DNA from: Fructilactobacillus fructivorans
GTDB taxonomy: Bacteria > Bacillota > Bacilli > Lactobacillales > Lactobacillaceae
NCBI RefSeq assembly: GCF_001434095.1
Contig: NZ_AZDS01000004.1
Coordinates: 62,001 to 126,000 of the forward strand
DNA length: 64,000 nucleotides
Direction of reading: 5' to 3'
Of the stretch, positions 25,462 to 34,861 are shown piece by piece (within the stretch, counting starts at the first letter, position 1; every line of letters begins with the position of its first letter). The notes below the pieces were generated by a model, which was given only the letters and a program-made list of their open reading frames with translations, was not told where the DNA came from and did no database searches. The translations under genes and the position numbers were made by a program.

Positions 25462-27207
25462 CTACTTCAAACTTTTCATAATTTCACTGAGAGCCGGTTG
25501 ACCATACACGTTATAACGTTTCTTATAATCATCAATCGTCTTCTGGTCAAACTGTTCTGGATCAAGTGGAACAAAACTCGTATCAATCGGATCAAAAGCC
25601 TTAATCTTGGCATCAATCACGATTGGTTTCGTGTTCCCTTCCGCCTGCATTCTGTCGACTTCTTCCATTGCAGCGTCCAGTTCATCTTGGCCCGATACTT
25701 TAAAGCCATGACCCCCTAGACCATCAGCTACTTGAGCAAAATCAGCTTCATACAGTTTCGTTCCATAGTCACTAATATCTGATTGAGCGTCTTCGTGTTC
25801 AATGTAACCAAAGCGATCATTAGACAGAACTACATTGATAACTGGTAGATTGTACTTGGCCTGGGTCAAGAGATCTTGCATAACCATGGCGAAACCACCA
25901 TCACCCGAAATCGACCAAACCTGACGATCTGGATATGACAACTTGGCGGAGATAGACGCTGGCAGTCCAAAGCCCATCGTTCCAAACCATGGTGACATGG
26001 CAAACTTTTGCTCCTGATTAAGTGGTAATTGACGAATAGAATGCATCGTGTTGTTTCCAACGTCAAGTCCGTAAACCGCATCTGACTTGGAATGATCAGC
26101 CACGGCCTTCAAAACGGTCTCAGCACGCAAGCCCTCATCGTAATCGGTCGCAATGCTATCGAGCCATTTCAACCAGTTTTCGCGATCCAATCGGGCAGCC
26201 TTCAAGAAATCACTCTTAGAAAGCTTTACTCCTGAATCAATTAGCATCTCCAAAAATTCTTTGGCGTCACCATGAATGGTCAGGTTAGCCTGATATTGGC
26301 GCCCTAAATCCGCCAGGTTATTATTAACCTGAATGATCTGCTTGTCTTGAGGCATGAAACGAGCGAACGGAAAGTCGTTTCCCAGCATGATAATCAGGTC
26401 GGCAGCCTGTGAAACTTCAAATCCTGGTTTTGATCCAAGCCGTCCACGAGCTCCCATGTAACTAAGATTGTCGTTAGGCATGATCCCAGTTGCTGGAGCG
26501 GTGGATAAGACTGGCATGCTAAACTGATCAGAAACTTTCACGATTTCATCTCGAGCTCCCTTAGCCCCTCTTCCGTACCAAAGGACCGGATGCTTGGCTT
26601 CCTTAATCATCTTGACGGCTTCATCAACGTCAGCCTGCTTAGGATGAACCGTTTTAATGCTGCTTGAAACGTTTGCCGTTTTGATTGGTTCATAGTCAAT
26701 TTCAGTTCCAAGGAGATCATTGGGTAAGATCACTACCGCTGGACCCTTCTTTTGATAAGCCGTTCTGATGGCTTCATCAATGATCTTGGGAATCTGTTTG
26801 GCAGTAGACGCCTGCCGATTGTAAACGGAAACGTCTGCAAACATTGGTAACTCGTCCATTTCTTGGAAGAAACGCGTGTTCATCATGGGTTGTGGCACCT
26901 GTCCAACGAGTGCCAACATTGGAGTATTATCTTCCTTAGCATCGTATAAACCGTTAAACATATGGGTGGCACCAGGTCCAGCTGAACCAAACGCTACCCC
27001 GATCTTTCCAGTGTATTTGTGGTCGGCTGATGCTGCCATGGCTCCAACTTCCTCGTGTCTTACCTGAACATATTTAATATTATCTTTTTCTTCATCTAGT
27101 GCATTCAATAAGTTATTCAAAGAACCAGCTGTGATGCCATACAAGTGATCGACATCCCAACTCTCAAGCACCTTTACCAGTGCTCGACTTGCTGTCATTT
27201 TACTCAT
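25462..27207 (-). CDS. Pyruvate oxidase (TPP/FAD)
   Basis: A 581-residue thiamine-diphosphate enzyme of the POX/acetolactate synthase family. The N-terminal domain has VQVRHEEVGAMAASAD, with the catalytic Glu, and AFGSAGPGATH; the C-terminal TPP motif is GDGGFAMVMQDLLTQ ... VVLSND. Similarity to Lactobacillus pyruvate oxidase (ASRALVKVLESW, GLYDAKEDNTP) supports conversion of pyruvate, phosphate and oxygen to acetyl phosphate, CO2 and H2O2. ATG 27207 has GAGGG five bases upstream; the ATG at 27231 contains this site. It is monocistronic. Confidence 0.9.
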   Translation of the reverse strand: MSKMTASRALVKVLESWDVDHLYGITAGSLNNLLNALDEEKDNIKYVQVRHEEVGAMAASADHKYTGKIGVAFGSAGPGATHMFNGLYDAKEDNTPMLALVGQVPQPMMNTRFFQEMDELPMFADVSVYNRQASTAKQIPKIIDEAIRTAYQKKGPAVVILPNDLLGTEIDYEPIKTANVSSSIKTVHPKQADVDEAVKMIKEAKHPVLWYGRGAKGARDEIVKVSDQFSMPVLSTAPATGIMPNDNLSYMGARGRLGSKPGFEVSQAADLIIMLGNDFPFARFMPQDKQIIQVNNNLADLGRQYQANLTIHGDAKEFLEMLIDSGVKLSKSDFLKAARLDRENWLKWLDSIATDYDEGLRAETVLKAVADHSKSDAVYGLDVGNNTMHSIRQLPLNQEQKFAMSPWFGTMGFGLPASISAKLSYPDRQVWSISGDGGFAMVMQDLLTQAKYNLPVINVVLSNDRFGYIEHEDAQSDISDYGTKLYEADFAQVADGLGGHGFKVSGQDELDAAMEEVDRMQAEGNTKPIVIDAKIKAFDPIDTSFVPLDPEQFDQKTIDDYKKRYNVYGQPALSEIMKSLK

Positions 27208-27293
27208 AGAATCCCTCTTTTCATTTTTCAAACTTAACCTTTAACCCAACTGAATTATAAACCACTCACTTCATTTATCCTATTATTAACAAT

Positions 27294-27317
27294 AAAAAAG
27301 ACTCCACTCGGGAGTCT
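27294..27317 (-). terminator. Terminator of the FetAB-type operon
   Basis: The arms AGACTCC and GGAGTCT with a five-base loop, followed on the minus strand by six T. Confidence 0.85.
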
Positions 27318-27327
27318 CATTTCTTGG

Positions 27328-28095
27328 TTAATTCATGTTTTTCAACTGATCGTTTTTGTTATAAAAGCTGTGATAACCCATGTAACAAGCAATGATGGAG
27401 CTAACCGCCGTGATTCCTAATAGCATAAAGGTTACCATGATCTGATACTTAATGGCCTTAACCGGATCAACTCCAGCAAAGATTAAACCAGCCATCATTC
27501 CTGGTAAACTAACTAATCCAACGGTCATCGCCGTATCAATGGTTGGTTGCATCCCAGTCTTGATACTGTCTCGAACAATGTCGGAGCAGGAAGTCTTAAC
27601 GTCCGCCCCTAAGGCTAACTTCTCAATGATTTGTTGTCTGCGATCTTTGAACATGGAGTTCATGCTGCGATAGCAGAGTCCCAGGGCAACCATTGAATTA
27701 CTGGCAACCATTCCCGTAATGGGAACGACCTGCGATGGAATGAATTTAATGGCACCAGCAAAAACCAGTACGGCAATTACCACCAGGGTACTGCTACCAA
27801 GGGCAATAATGGAAATGGGCAGCGCGTGCTCCATTCCGTTACTTCGTCCTTTAGCATTGTAAGCGGCATTGAACAAAATAATTAAAATCAAAGCGATGGT
27901 CAGAAAAAGGTTGTTAATGCGAAAGACAAATCGCAATACATATCCAACCACGAATAATTGAACCACACAACGGATGGTGGCAATGATAATGGACTTATCA
28001 ATGCCCAGCTTTTCCTTCCATCCGACAAACAATGCAATTAAAACCAGCAGCCCGGTCAACGCAAGCGCTTGGTTTGAAACAATTAAATTAGGCAT
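27328..28095 (-). CDS. FetB/UPF0014-family ABC permease
   Basis: A 255-residue permease with about seven membrane segments and UPF0014 blocks: ATIRCVVQLFVVGYVL, the VPITGMVASNSMVALGL region, and GLVSLPGMMAGLIFAGVDP. E. coli FetB, the best-known relative, exports iron with FetA and protects against peroxide. It overlaps the ATPase gene by eight bases. The neighbouring pyruvate oxidase makes H2O2, so an iron-efflux role would make sense; that link is inference. Confidence 0.88.
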   Translation of the reverse strand: MPNLIVSNQALALTGLLVLIALFVGWKEKLGIDKSIIIATIRCVVQLFVVGYVLRFVFRINNLFLTIALILIILFNAAYNAKGRSNGMEHALPISIIALGSSTLVVIAVLVFAGAIKFIPSQVVPITGMVASNSMVALGLCYRSMNSMFKDRRQQIIEKLALGADVKTSCSDIVRDSIKTGMQPTIDTAMTVGLVSLPGMMAGLIFAGVDPVKAIKYQIMVTFMLLGITAVSSIIACYMGYHSFYNKNDQLKNMN

Positions 28096-28744
28096 CTTTA
28101 TCTCCCTTCACCAGTCGACCATCAACAATTGTGACTAACTCAGTTGCATGATCAATTTCATCCTGGTCATGAGTGATCATGATAATCGTTGTGTGATCTC
28201 TCTGATTAATGTAGTTAATCATTTTATGCACACTTGCCTTGGTCTTCTCGTCAAGTCCAGTCGTTACTTCGTCTAAAATGAGCACTTCTGGAACAAACAT
28301 GATGTTTCTAATCAGTGCCACTCGTTGACGTTCCCCACCAGACAGGTTATCGACGGTTCGATCCAAATCACCATCACCTAAATCCACGGTTTGAAGAGCT
28401 TTTAGGGCATGATCCTTGTTAAATGGTTTATTCCGAATTTGATACGGAAACTCCAGATTATCCTTAACCGTGTTGCCAAATAAAGTTGGTTGTTGAACTG
28501 CGTACGATACTTTTCTGCGATATTCAATGGGATCTAGATCCGCGACGTTCTTTCCTTCAAAAATTACCTCACCGGAAGTTGGGGTGAGAAGATCCGCCAA
28601 TAATCTAACAAAGGTCGTCTTTCCACTTCCTGAGGGTCCAGTGATTGTAACGATTTCTCCGGCATCAACGCTCCAGTTAATATCCTTGATGATTTCACGA
28701 CCATCAGCACTGTAGCAAAGGTTCTTAGTTTCTAATATTGCCAT
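28088..28744 (-). CDS. FetA-like ABC ATPase
   Basis: A 218-residue ATPase: Walker A GPSGSGKTT near residue 38, signature LSGGERQRVALIR near 135, Walker B VLILDEVTTGLD, and switch His in MITHDQDE. It is the first gene of a two-gene operon with the UPF0014 permease. A minus-strand TATAAT at 28790-28785 is a likely -10, divergent from the rlmD promoter. Confidence 0.88.
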   Translation of the reverse strand: MAILETKNLCYSADGREIIKDINWSVDAGEIVTITGPSGSGKTTFVRLLADLLTPTSGEVIFEGKNVADLDPIEYRRKVSYAVQQPTLFGNTVKDNLEFPYQIRNKPFNKDHALKALQTVDLGDGDLDRTVDNLSGGERQRVALIRNIMFVPEVLILDEVTTGLDEKTKASVHKMINYINQRDHTTIIMITHDQDEIDHATELVTIVDGRLVKGDKDA

Positions 28745-28816
28745 TTTGACACCTCTCTTTTCCTCTTAATAAATTAACAGTATGATTATACAACACTTTT
28801 GTATCATATATGAGTC

Positions 28817-28825
28817 TGCTATAAT
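28817..28825 (+). promoter_or_regulatory. Extended -10 promoter of rlmD
   Basis: TGCTATAAT, an extended -10 with a perfect TATAAT, lies 37 bases before the rlmD start. No good -35 is visible, which is usual for extended -10 promoters. Confidence 0.55.
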
Positions 28826-28861
28826 GGCGTAGACGTTGTTATGAAGAAAAAAGGAGTTCTA

Positions 28862-30274
28862 ATGAGTTATAAAAGAGTTAGAAACAGTTCAAAGAGATCG
28901 TCAAATGTTTTAGTAGAACTCCACCAACGAGTTACAGTCACCATCAAGCGTCTCGGAATTAATGGTGAAGGAATTGGTTATTTTCATCGTAAATTAATCT
29001 TTATTCCTGGTGCGTTAGTGGGTGAATTAGTTCAGGCTGATGTAACTGAAATCAAGCCAAAATATTTAAGGGGTACTCTGATTCAAATTGATAAAACCAG
29101 TCCATTTCGAGTTCAACCACGCGATTCATACGCTGGTGAGGTCGGTGGTTTTGAATTAGAAGATCTTGCCTACCCTAAACAATTAGAATTTAAACGCGAT
29201 TTAGTTAAACAATCATTAAGAAGATATCATCCCCGTGCTTACGATCACTACGACGTAAGGGATACCATCGGCATGGATGATCCATACGAATATCGAAACA
29301 AAGCCCAGTTTCAGGTCAGAACTCAAGCAGATGGCAAAGTCATCGCCGGGTTATACAAAGAGGGAACCCATGAAGTAGTTGACATGGAAACCTGTTCCGT
29401 TCAGTACCCACTAACCATGAAGGTCATGCGCGCCCTAGTCGAAATGATCCAAGAATTAAACATTCCAACGTTTGTTGAATCGAACCACTCAGGCATCTTA
29501 AAAACACTGGTAGTTAGAGCGGCACTTAATACCAACGATGTGCAAGTGGTCTTTATCACTAATACACCTAAATTGGTTAAAAAGCATCAATTACTGGAGA
29601 TGATCGCCGATCGACTTCCCGAGGTTACGTCGGTCATGCAAAACATTAATCCGGGTGATTCACCACTGATCTGGGGTGAAAAAACGGTTCATTTGGCTGG
29701 AAATGACAGTATCACCGAGAAAATCGATGGTCTCTCATTTGAATTGTCACCACGGGCTTTCCTCCAACTCAATAGTATTATGACACCTAAACTCTACCAC
29801 TTAGCTGGGGAAGCACTTAACCTTGATTCAGACGATCGTTTAATTGATGCCTACTCGGGAGTGGGTACCATCGGTTTGACACTGGCCAACCAAGTAGCCG
29901 AAGTGAGAGGAATGGATACCGTTCAAGAAGCCATTACTGACGCTAACCACAATGCGAAAATCAACCACATTGATAACGCCCAGTACTACTTTGGAAGTGC
30001 AGAAGATCTCATGCCCCAATGGATGGCGGAGGGCTGGCGACCAACAGCTCTCGTGGTTGATCCTCCACGAGTTGGTCTTGATCAACACTTAATCGACGCC
30101 ATTTTAACCTGTAAACCGGCTAAATTCGTCTACGTTTCATGTAATCCATCGACGTTAGCACAAAATCTGGTACAACTTACCAAGTCTTACAATGTCGATT
30201 ACTTACAACCAATTGATATGATGCCCCAGACTCCCCATGTCGAGGTCGTCGTCAAATTCACTTTAAAGTCTTAG
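28862..30274 (+). CDS. rlmD: 23S rRNA (uracil-5-)-methyltransferase, RumA/RlmD family
   Basis: A 470-residue methyltransferase. The N-terminal TRAM domain (VTIKRLGINGEGIGYF) is followed by a Rossmann domain with LIDAYSGVGTIGL near residue 330, then VVDPPRVGLD and the catalytic Cys block YVSCNPSTLAQNL near residue 430. It methylates uridine C5 in 23S rRNA; whether RlmD- or RlmCD-type is open. The four Cys of the E. coli iron-sulfur cluster are not evident. ATG 28862 follows AAAAAAGGAG; the ATG at 28841 contains this site. Confidence 0.9.
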   Translation: MSYKRVRNSSKRSSNVLVELHQRVTVTIKRLGINGEGIGYFHRKLIFIPGALVGELVQADVTEIKPKYLRGTLIQIDKTSPFRVQPRDSYAGEVGGFELEDLAYPKQLEFKRDLVKQSLRRYHPRAYDHYDVRDTIGMDDPYEYRNKAQFQVRTQADGKVIAGLYKEGTHEVVDMETCSVQYPLTMKVMRALVEMIQELNIPTFVESNHSGILKTLVVRAALNTNDVQVVFITNTPKLVKKHQLLEMIADRLPEVTSVMQNINPGDSPLIWGEKTVHLAGNDSITEKIDGLSFELSPRAFLQLNSIMTPKLYHLAGEALNLDSDDRLIDAYSGVGTIGLTLANQVAEVRGMDTVQEAITDANHNAKINHIDNAQYYFGSAEDLMPQWMAEGWRPTALVVDPPRVGLDQHLIDAILTCKPAKFVYVSCNPSTLAQNLVQLTKSYNVDYLQPIDMMPQTPHVEVVVKFTLKS

Positions 30275-30290
30275 AAAGGTCTAATTGTCA

Positions 30291-30698
30291 ATGAATCCAT
30301 TTGATAACGACAATAATAATGGGAATAACGGGATGAACAACATGTTCCTTCCACCTAATTACGCTGTCGTTCAGAATAAAGAAACCCAGGAGGTCAAAGT
30401 CCAAAAAGTAGGCTTCTCATTTACCACGTTAGTTTTTGGAATCTGGCCTTCTGTTTTTCGTGGTGATTTCTATAACACCCTATGTATGATTGGCGTTGAC
30501 TTCATCTTGGCAATGGTGTTAACCTTCTTAACCGGACTTAACATTGCTGCTTCTGCCTACGAAGTTTTTCTAATCATGCCCCTTGCATGGAGTTTCGTCT
30601 ACAACATGATGTTCTTTAGACACCTCCAAAATAAGGGCTTTGTCCCGATCGATAAAAGATCGGCTGAACTTTTAAAACGAAGTCATTACTTTAAATAA
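30291..30698 (+). CDS. DUF2628-like small membrane protein
   Basis: About 135 residues: an Asn-rich N-terminus (DNDNNNGNNGMNN), then a segment with VGFSFTTLVFGIWPSVFRGD, typical of DUF2628 (HrgC-like) proteins, and two or three hydrophobic segments. It lies 16 bases after rlmD and is probably co-transcribed. The start is uncertain: ATG 30291 has AAAGG 11 bases away, TTG 30285 five bases. Function unknown. Confidence 0.65.
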   Translation: MNPFDNDNNNGNNGMNNMFLPPNYAVVQNKETQEVKVQKVGFSFTTLVFGIWPSVFRGDFYNTLCMIGVDFILAMVLTFLTGLNIAASAYEVFLIMPLAWSFVYNMMFFRHLQNKGFVPIDKRSAELLKRSHYFK

Positions 30699-30706
30699 AC
30701 GAATAA

Positions 30707-30737
30707 AAAAACACTTCACATTATGTGAAGTGTTTTT
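30707..30737. terminator. Bidirectional terminator
   Basis: The 14-base arms AAAAACACTTCACA and TGTGAAGTGTTTTT with a three-base loop, between convergent genes. Confidence 0.93.
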
Positions 30738-30754
30738 ATTTTGAGATTAATGAT

Positions 30755-31672
30755 TTATAGCATAACGGTTACGGCAGCAGCTGCGATGATCAAAGCTAAA
30801 CCGATCAAAGTAGCAACCATTTCCTTTGGAGTCTTCTTCTGGTGTAAGAAGTAAACACCGGTCAAGGTAGCAACAACTACTGATACCTGTGATAGAACGA
30901 ATCCAGTGGAAAGACCTAACATAGTTGGTTGTGCAGCAATCAAATATGAGAATGCGGCAACTGCAAAGAAGAAACCAGCGATAATCTGTTTGTATGAAAC
31001 AGCTTCAGCAAAAACATTTTCCTTCTTCATGTTCATCAAACCGTAGATAACGGCCATCAAAACCATTCCGACAGCTTGTGGCAAGAATGCTTGCATCCCG
31101 CTCATTGGAGCAGTTTGTGGTAAGAAGCCCTTGGCCCAAGTTAAGTTATCAACTTGTGGAGCGGCAGAGTACAACCAGTAACCAATTACACCAATTAACT
31201 GTAAGATAACGGCTTTCTTCAAAGCACCCTTATCAACGTTTTCTTTGTTTTGGCTCCAAGTTGTAAGCGTAGCACCGATGATGATCACGATCAAAGCAAG
31301 AATTCCAATGATCTTGTGACCAATCCCAGGCCAACTACTTAAAGCAAATGCACCCCACAAAGCAGTTACGATCAACTGGAATGCGGTGGTAATTGGCATA
31401 ACTCTTGAGGATCCGATCAAAGAATAACCTTTAAAGGCCATGATTTGACCGAAGCCCCAACCCATACCAGACAAGATTCCGTAGACCAAGTTCCAGCCCA
31501 TTGGGAATCCAGCTTTGGTGAATAATAAGACAACAATCGCAAAGATCAATGTACCAACTGTGGCACCAAAGATTTGGTTAGTTGGTTTACCACCAATTTT
31601 TGATGAAATGGTTGGAAATAGACCCCAACCGATCACTGGAATTAATCCAATTAATATTGCTTCAAAACTCAT
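30755..31672 (-). CDS. GRP-family sugar uptake protein (RbsU/GlcU-like)
   Basis: A 305-residue protein with ten hydrophobic segments and the glucose/ribose porter pattern (IPVIGWGLFPTISSKIGG near the start, GMGWGFGQIMAFKGYSLIG near residue 80, and ATLTGVYFLHQKKTPKEM near the end). Members import glucose or ribose by proton symport. The substrate cannot be fixed from sequence. A near-perfect cre overlaps its promoter, so CcpA repression on preferred sugars is likely. It is monocistronic. Confidence 0.88.
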   Translation of the reverse strand: MSFEAILIGLIPVIGWGLFPTISSKIGGKPTNQIFGATVGTLIFAIVVLLFTKAGFPMGWNLVYGILSGMGWGFGQIMAFKGYSLIGSSRVMPITTAFQLIVTALWGAFALSSWPGIGHKIIGILALIVIIIGATLTTWSQNKENVDKGALKKAVILQLIGVIGYWLYSAAPQVDNLTWAKGFLPQTAPMSGMQAFLPQAVGMVLMAVIYGLMNMKKENVFAEAVSYKQIIAGFFFAVAAFSYLIAAQPTMLGLSTGFVLSQVSVVVATLTGVYFLHQKKTPKEMVATLIGLALIIAAAAVTVML

Positions 31673-31715
31673 ATCCCATACCTTCTTTTCAAAATTCTTT
31701 TTGTAACCTTTATTT

Positions 31716-31761
31716 ACGAAATTAATTATAACACGGTAAAATCAAAAAGAAAACGTTTTCA
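31716..31761 (-). promoter_or_regulatory. cre site overlapping the GRP transporter promoter
   Basis: On the minus strand TGAAAACGTTTTCT (31761-31748) matches the CcpA site TGWAANCGNTNWCA in all but the last base. It overlaps the -35 region of a promoter whose TATAAT lies about 20 bases further on, 17 bases from a TTTTCT hexamer. This placement predicts repression. Confidence 0.7.
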
Positions 31762-31778
31762 TTAAGAAAAACTTAAAA

Positions 31779-31794
31779 ACTTGCCGAAGCAAGT
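31779..31794 (-). terminator. Terminator of glpK
   Basis: On the minus strand ACTTGC-TTCG-GCAAGT is followed by TTTTTAAGTTTTT. The TTCG tetraloop makes a very stable hairpin. Confidence 0.85.
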
Positions 31795-31795
31795 C

Positions 31796-33307
31796 TTAGT
31801 TAATTGGTTTAAAAGCTTGGGTAGCACGGACCGCCCTTTGCCATCCTTGGTACAATTTAGCCCGTTCAGCTTCCTTCATATCAGGGATAAAACTCTTCCC
31901 TTCTTCATAAATGGATTGAACTTCATCTAAGTCTTTCCAAAATCCGGTTGCTAATCCACTTAAGATGGCAGCTCCAAATCCAGTAGTTTCCTCATCACTA
32001 GCTCGTTGAACCGGAATGTTCAAAATGTCAGCCTGAAATTGCATGAGATAACTATTCCGACTGGCACCCCCGTCAGCTCGAATCTGCGGAATTGTAAGCT
32101 TCGTGTCCGATTCCATCGTGTTGATGATGTCCTTAGTCCCGTACGCAATCGATTGAAGGGTGGCCTTAACGAAGTCATCACTGTTGGTTCCTCGGGTAAT
32201 GCCAAAGACAGCTCCCCTCACATTTTGGTCCCAGTATGGAGCACCAAGCCCGTTAAAGGCCGGTACGACGTAAACCTCGTTGTGATCAGTTGAACGCTTA
32301 GCCGCCTGTCGTGATTCGGGGACACTGGTAATGATTTTCATCTGATCCCGTAACCACGTTAAAGCACTTCCAGCCACAAAGATTGATCCTTCAAGTGCAT
32401 ACGTGATTTCTCCGTTGATACCATATGCGATGGTGGTCAGCAGGTTTTCGTCAGAATACTGGGGATGATGACCAGTGTTCATCATAATAAAAGCTCCGTC
32501 ACCATAAGTGTTTTCAACCATGCCCTTTGAAAAGCCCATCTGACCAATTAAAGCGGCTTGTTGATCACCAGCAATTCCCGCAATCGGAACACTAACACCG
32601 TAAAACTGATAGTTCTCCGTAGTACCGTAGACCTCATCAGAAGCGTGGACCGTCGGGAGCATTTTCTTTGGGATGTTTAAAATACTCAGAATTTCGTCAT
32701 CCCATTTTAGATCATTGATGTTAAACATCATGGTCCGACTCGCATTGGTGTAATCAGTGATATGGTACTTGCCTCCCGAAAGCTTCCAAACCAGCCAGGT
32801 ATCAATGGTACCAAATAACAACTCACCGTTTTCGGCACGTTTTTGTGACCCTGCCACGTGATCCAAGATCCACCTTAACTTGGTGGCCGAAAAGTACGAA
32901 TCAATCACTAGTCCGGTTTTCTGATGGACTAAGTCCTCATAACCGTCATTTTTAAGCCCTTGGGCAATGCCATTGGTCTGTTTTGATAACCATCCAATGG
33001 CGTTATAAATGGGCTTGCCTGTAACCTTATTCCACACTACCGTGGTCTCACGCTGGTTAGTAATACCAACTGATGCAATGTTTTCTGGATGAATGGAAGC
33101 ATCAATTAAGGCACTGGCAATCGCAGATAGAACGGAATTCCAGATCTCATTGGGATCTTGTTCTACCCATCCATCACTATTAACAATTTGAGGGACCTCT
33201 TTATAGCTTTCGATCACCTTTCGCCCGCTGTGATCATAAATGATCGCCCGGGTACTGGTTGAGCCTTGATCAATCGCTAATACATAATTTTTATTAGTGG
33301 ACACCAT
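31796..33307 (-). CDS. glpK: Glycerol kinase
   Basis: A 503-residue FGGY kinase. The phosphate loop is [11 protein letters not shown] near residue 12; the glycerol-contact residues lie in [10 protein letters not shown] and the [11 protein letters not shown] block near residue 255; and a C-terminal ATP-binding region holds RADGGASRN. It makes glycerol-3-phosphate. Relatives are activated by PTS phosphorylation of a His in this region. ATG 33307 is chosen with GAGG six bases upstream; ATG 33319 is too close. glpF and glpD are not adjacent. Confidence 0.95.
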   Translation of the reverse strand: MVSTNKNYVLAIDQGSTSTRAIIYDHSGRKVIESYKEVPQIVNSDGWVEQDPNEIWNSVLSAIASALIDASIHPENIASVGITNQRETTVVWNKVTGKPIYNAIGWLSKQTNGIAQGLKNDGYEDLVHQKTGLVIDSYFSATKLRWILDHVAGSQKRAENGELLFGTIDTWLVWKLSGGKYHITDYTNASRTMMFNINDLKWDDEILSILNIPKKMLPTVHASDEVYGTTENYQFYGVSVPIAGIAGDQQAALIGQMGFSKGMVENTYGDGAFIMMNTGHHPQYSDENLLTTIAYGINGEITYALEGSIFVAGSALTWLRDQMKIITSVPESRQAAKRSTDHNEVYVVPAFNGLGAPYWDQNVRGAVFGITRGTNSDDFVKATLQSIAYGTKDIINTMESDTKLTIPQIRADGGASRNSYLMQFQADILNIPVQRASDEETTGFGAAILSGLATGFWKDLDEVQSIYEEGKSFIPDMKEAERAKLYQGWQRAVRATQAFKPIN

Positions 33308-33385
33308 TTTCATCCTCATTTCATCATATTTTGATATTTATACTAGCACGATTCAATCATTCCAACCACTTCTAAATTATAAAAA

Positions 33386-33411
33386 AAGAAAGCAGGAAAA
33401 CCTGCTTTCTT
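33386..33411 (-). terminator. Terminator
   Basis: The arms AAGAAAGCAGG and CCTGCTTTCTT with an AAAA loop, and a T run on the minus strand, after the 33428 gene. Confidence 0.9.
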
Positions 33412-33427
33412 GATCTCGTTATTCAAA

Positions 33428-33679
33428 TTAACGCTTTACTTCAACTCTGATATCAGCATCAATGTCTTTGGGTTCAACCTGTTCGTCATAAGAGAAATCA
33501 GCATCCTTAAAGTATTCCTTGATTTCAGCGTTGATTTCGTTTAAGTCCCGAACGTCATTATCCTGCCGTTTGATAAGTAAAGTGTACTGTTTGTTGTCTT
33601 CATCAACGTTTTCAAAATCGTATCCAACGTCAACCGTGTTCAAAATTTCTTGAATCATTTGTCTTTCAGTCATTGCCAT
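33428..33679 (-). CDS. Hypothetical small acidic protein
   Basis: An 83-residue soluble, acidic protein (many Asp and Glu; segments FENVDEDNKQYTLLIKRQ and IDADIRVEVKR). AAGGAG lies about ten bases before ATG 33679. It is transcribed alone between its own terminator and the divergent phosphatase gene. I do not recognise a family. Confidence 0.65.
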   Translation of the reverse strand: MAMTERQMIQEILNTVDVGYDFENVDEDNKQYTLLIKRQDNDVRDLNEINAEIKEYFKDADFSYDEQVEPKDIDADIRVEVKR

Positions 33680-33821
33680 AATTCATTCTCTCCTTAATAA
33701 ACTTCATATGCTAAGCTTATGCCATTTTCTAATATTTGTAAAATCATACCGCAAAAATCATACGAAATAAAGTCTTCATGATATAATTATTATATTACAC
33801 TGCAATTGAAAGGTGGATTCC

Positions 33822-34616
33822 ATGAAAAATCAAAGAGTTTTAACAATTCCAACGGGTGAAAATTTCCGTGAACTAGGTGGATACCCAGCAGCCAACGGTC
33901 AAAGTGTCAAATGGCACAAGTTACTTCGGGCGGGCCATCTCGGTTTGCTTAGCAAAAGTGATTTAAAAACCCTGGAGAATTACGGAGTTCGTTATGATGT
34001 TGACTTACGAAGTAAACCTGAAGTTGATATGTTAGCTGATCAAGTTGAAACTCAAAGCATTGAATATATCTTCGACCCCGTCTTTAAAGAAGATGCCACT
34101 GATAACTCTAAAACCCCAGCCGAAATGAAAGACCTCCTTGAATCCCATCCGACTTATGGACGCGACCACATGGAAAACGTCTACCGAAGTATGATCAACA
34201 CTGAGCACTGTCGTCAAGCTTTTTATAAGTTATTTCAAATTCTACTTAAAAATCACGAAAATGACCAGGCCGTCCTCTTCCATTGTACGGCTGGAAAAGA
34301 TCGTACCGGAATGTCAGCCACTTTCATTCTTTCAGCCTTAGGGGTTGATCAAAAAACGATCGAAGAGGATTACCTGTTAACCAATCAGGTATCCAAACCA
34401 GTGATTGATGCCCGGTTAGAAAAAGCCAAGAAAGAGGGCTACACTGAACCAGCCTTAAAGAGTTTGCGCTTTCTTTACAGTGTTTCCCCAGACTTTTTTA
34501 ACGCCGCTATGGATGAAATTAACAAGTTATATGGCGGGATGAAACAATTCCTTCATCAGGGAATCGGTTTGACTGATAATGACATCAAAAAATTGCGTAA
34601 AATTTATCTTGAATAA
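33822..34616 (+). CDS. Tyrosine-protein phosphatase (PTP/DSP-like)
   Basis: A 264-residue phosphatase. The P-loop is FHCTAGKDRTG (Cys and Arg of CX5R) near residue 155, with the preceding NFRELGGYPA block near residue 11 typical of Y_phosphatase3/LipA-type enzymes. The general-acid Asp probably lies in the segment before the P-loop. Relatives dephosphorylate phosphotyrosine or phosphoinositides. ATG 33822 follows AAAGGTGG; an earlier in-frame ATG at 33813 is inside this site. It is monocistronic. Confidence 0.9.
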   Translation: MKNQRVLTIPTGENFRELGGYPAANGQSVKWHKLLRAGHLGLLSKSDLKTLENYGVRYDVDLRSKPEVDMLADQVETQSIEYIFDPVFKEDATDNSKTPAEMKDLLESHPTYGRDHMENVYRSMINTEHCRQAFYKLFQILLKNHENDQAVLFHCTAGKDRTGMSATFILSALGVDQKTIEEDYLLTNQVSKPVIDARLEKAKKEGYTEPALKSLRFLYSVSPDFFNAAMDEINKLYGGMKQFLHQGIGLTDNDIKKLRKIYLE

Positions 34617-34658
34617 TTCAACATTGTTAATTAAGTAAACTAATGATACGATAAATTT

Positions 34659-34836
34659 ATTCAATTAGTTTTATATCTGGGTGTAAAGAAAATTGGCGGT
34701 TGCTGCAAGCCATGCAGGATATAAAATGAACTACCTAAAACATAACAACAAATAAGTGCAGGTACACTCGTATCTGAACGTGGGTGGTACCGCGCACAAG
34801 CGTCCCAGTAGTGAAATCACTATCGGACGCTTTTTA
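34659..34836 (+). promoter_or_regulatory. Tyrosine T-box riboswitch upstream of tyrS
   Basis: The T-box core AACGTGGGTGGTACCGCG lies at 34777-34794. A specifier region GAACTACC holds the Tyr codon TAC at 34732-34734. The terminator has arms AGCGTCC and GGACGCT at 34799-34831, followed by TTTTTATTT. Uncharged tRNA-Tyr should favour the antiterminator and switch on tyrS. A promoter TTGTTA-17-TACGAT at 34624-34652 fits the transcript start. Confidence 0.9.
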
Positions 34837-34861
34837 TTTGTCCAATTACAAGGAGGAAATT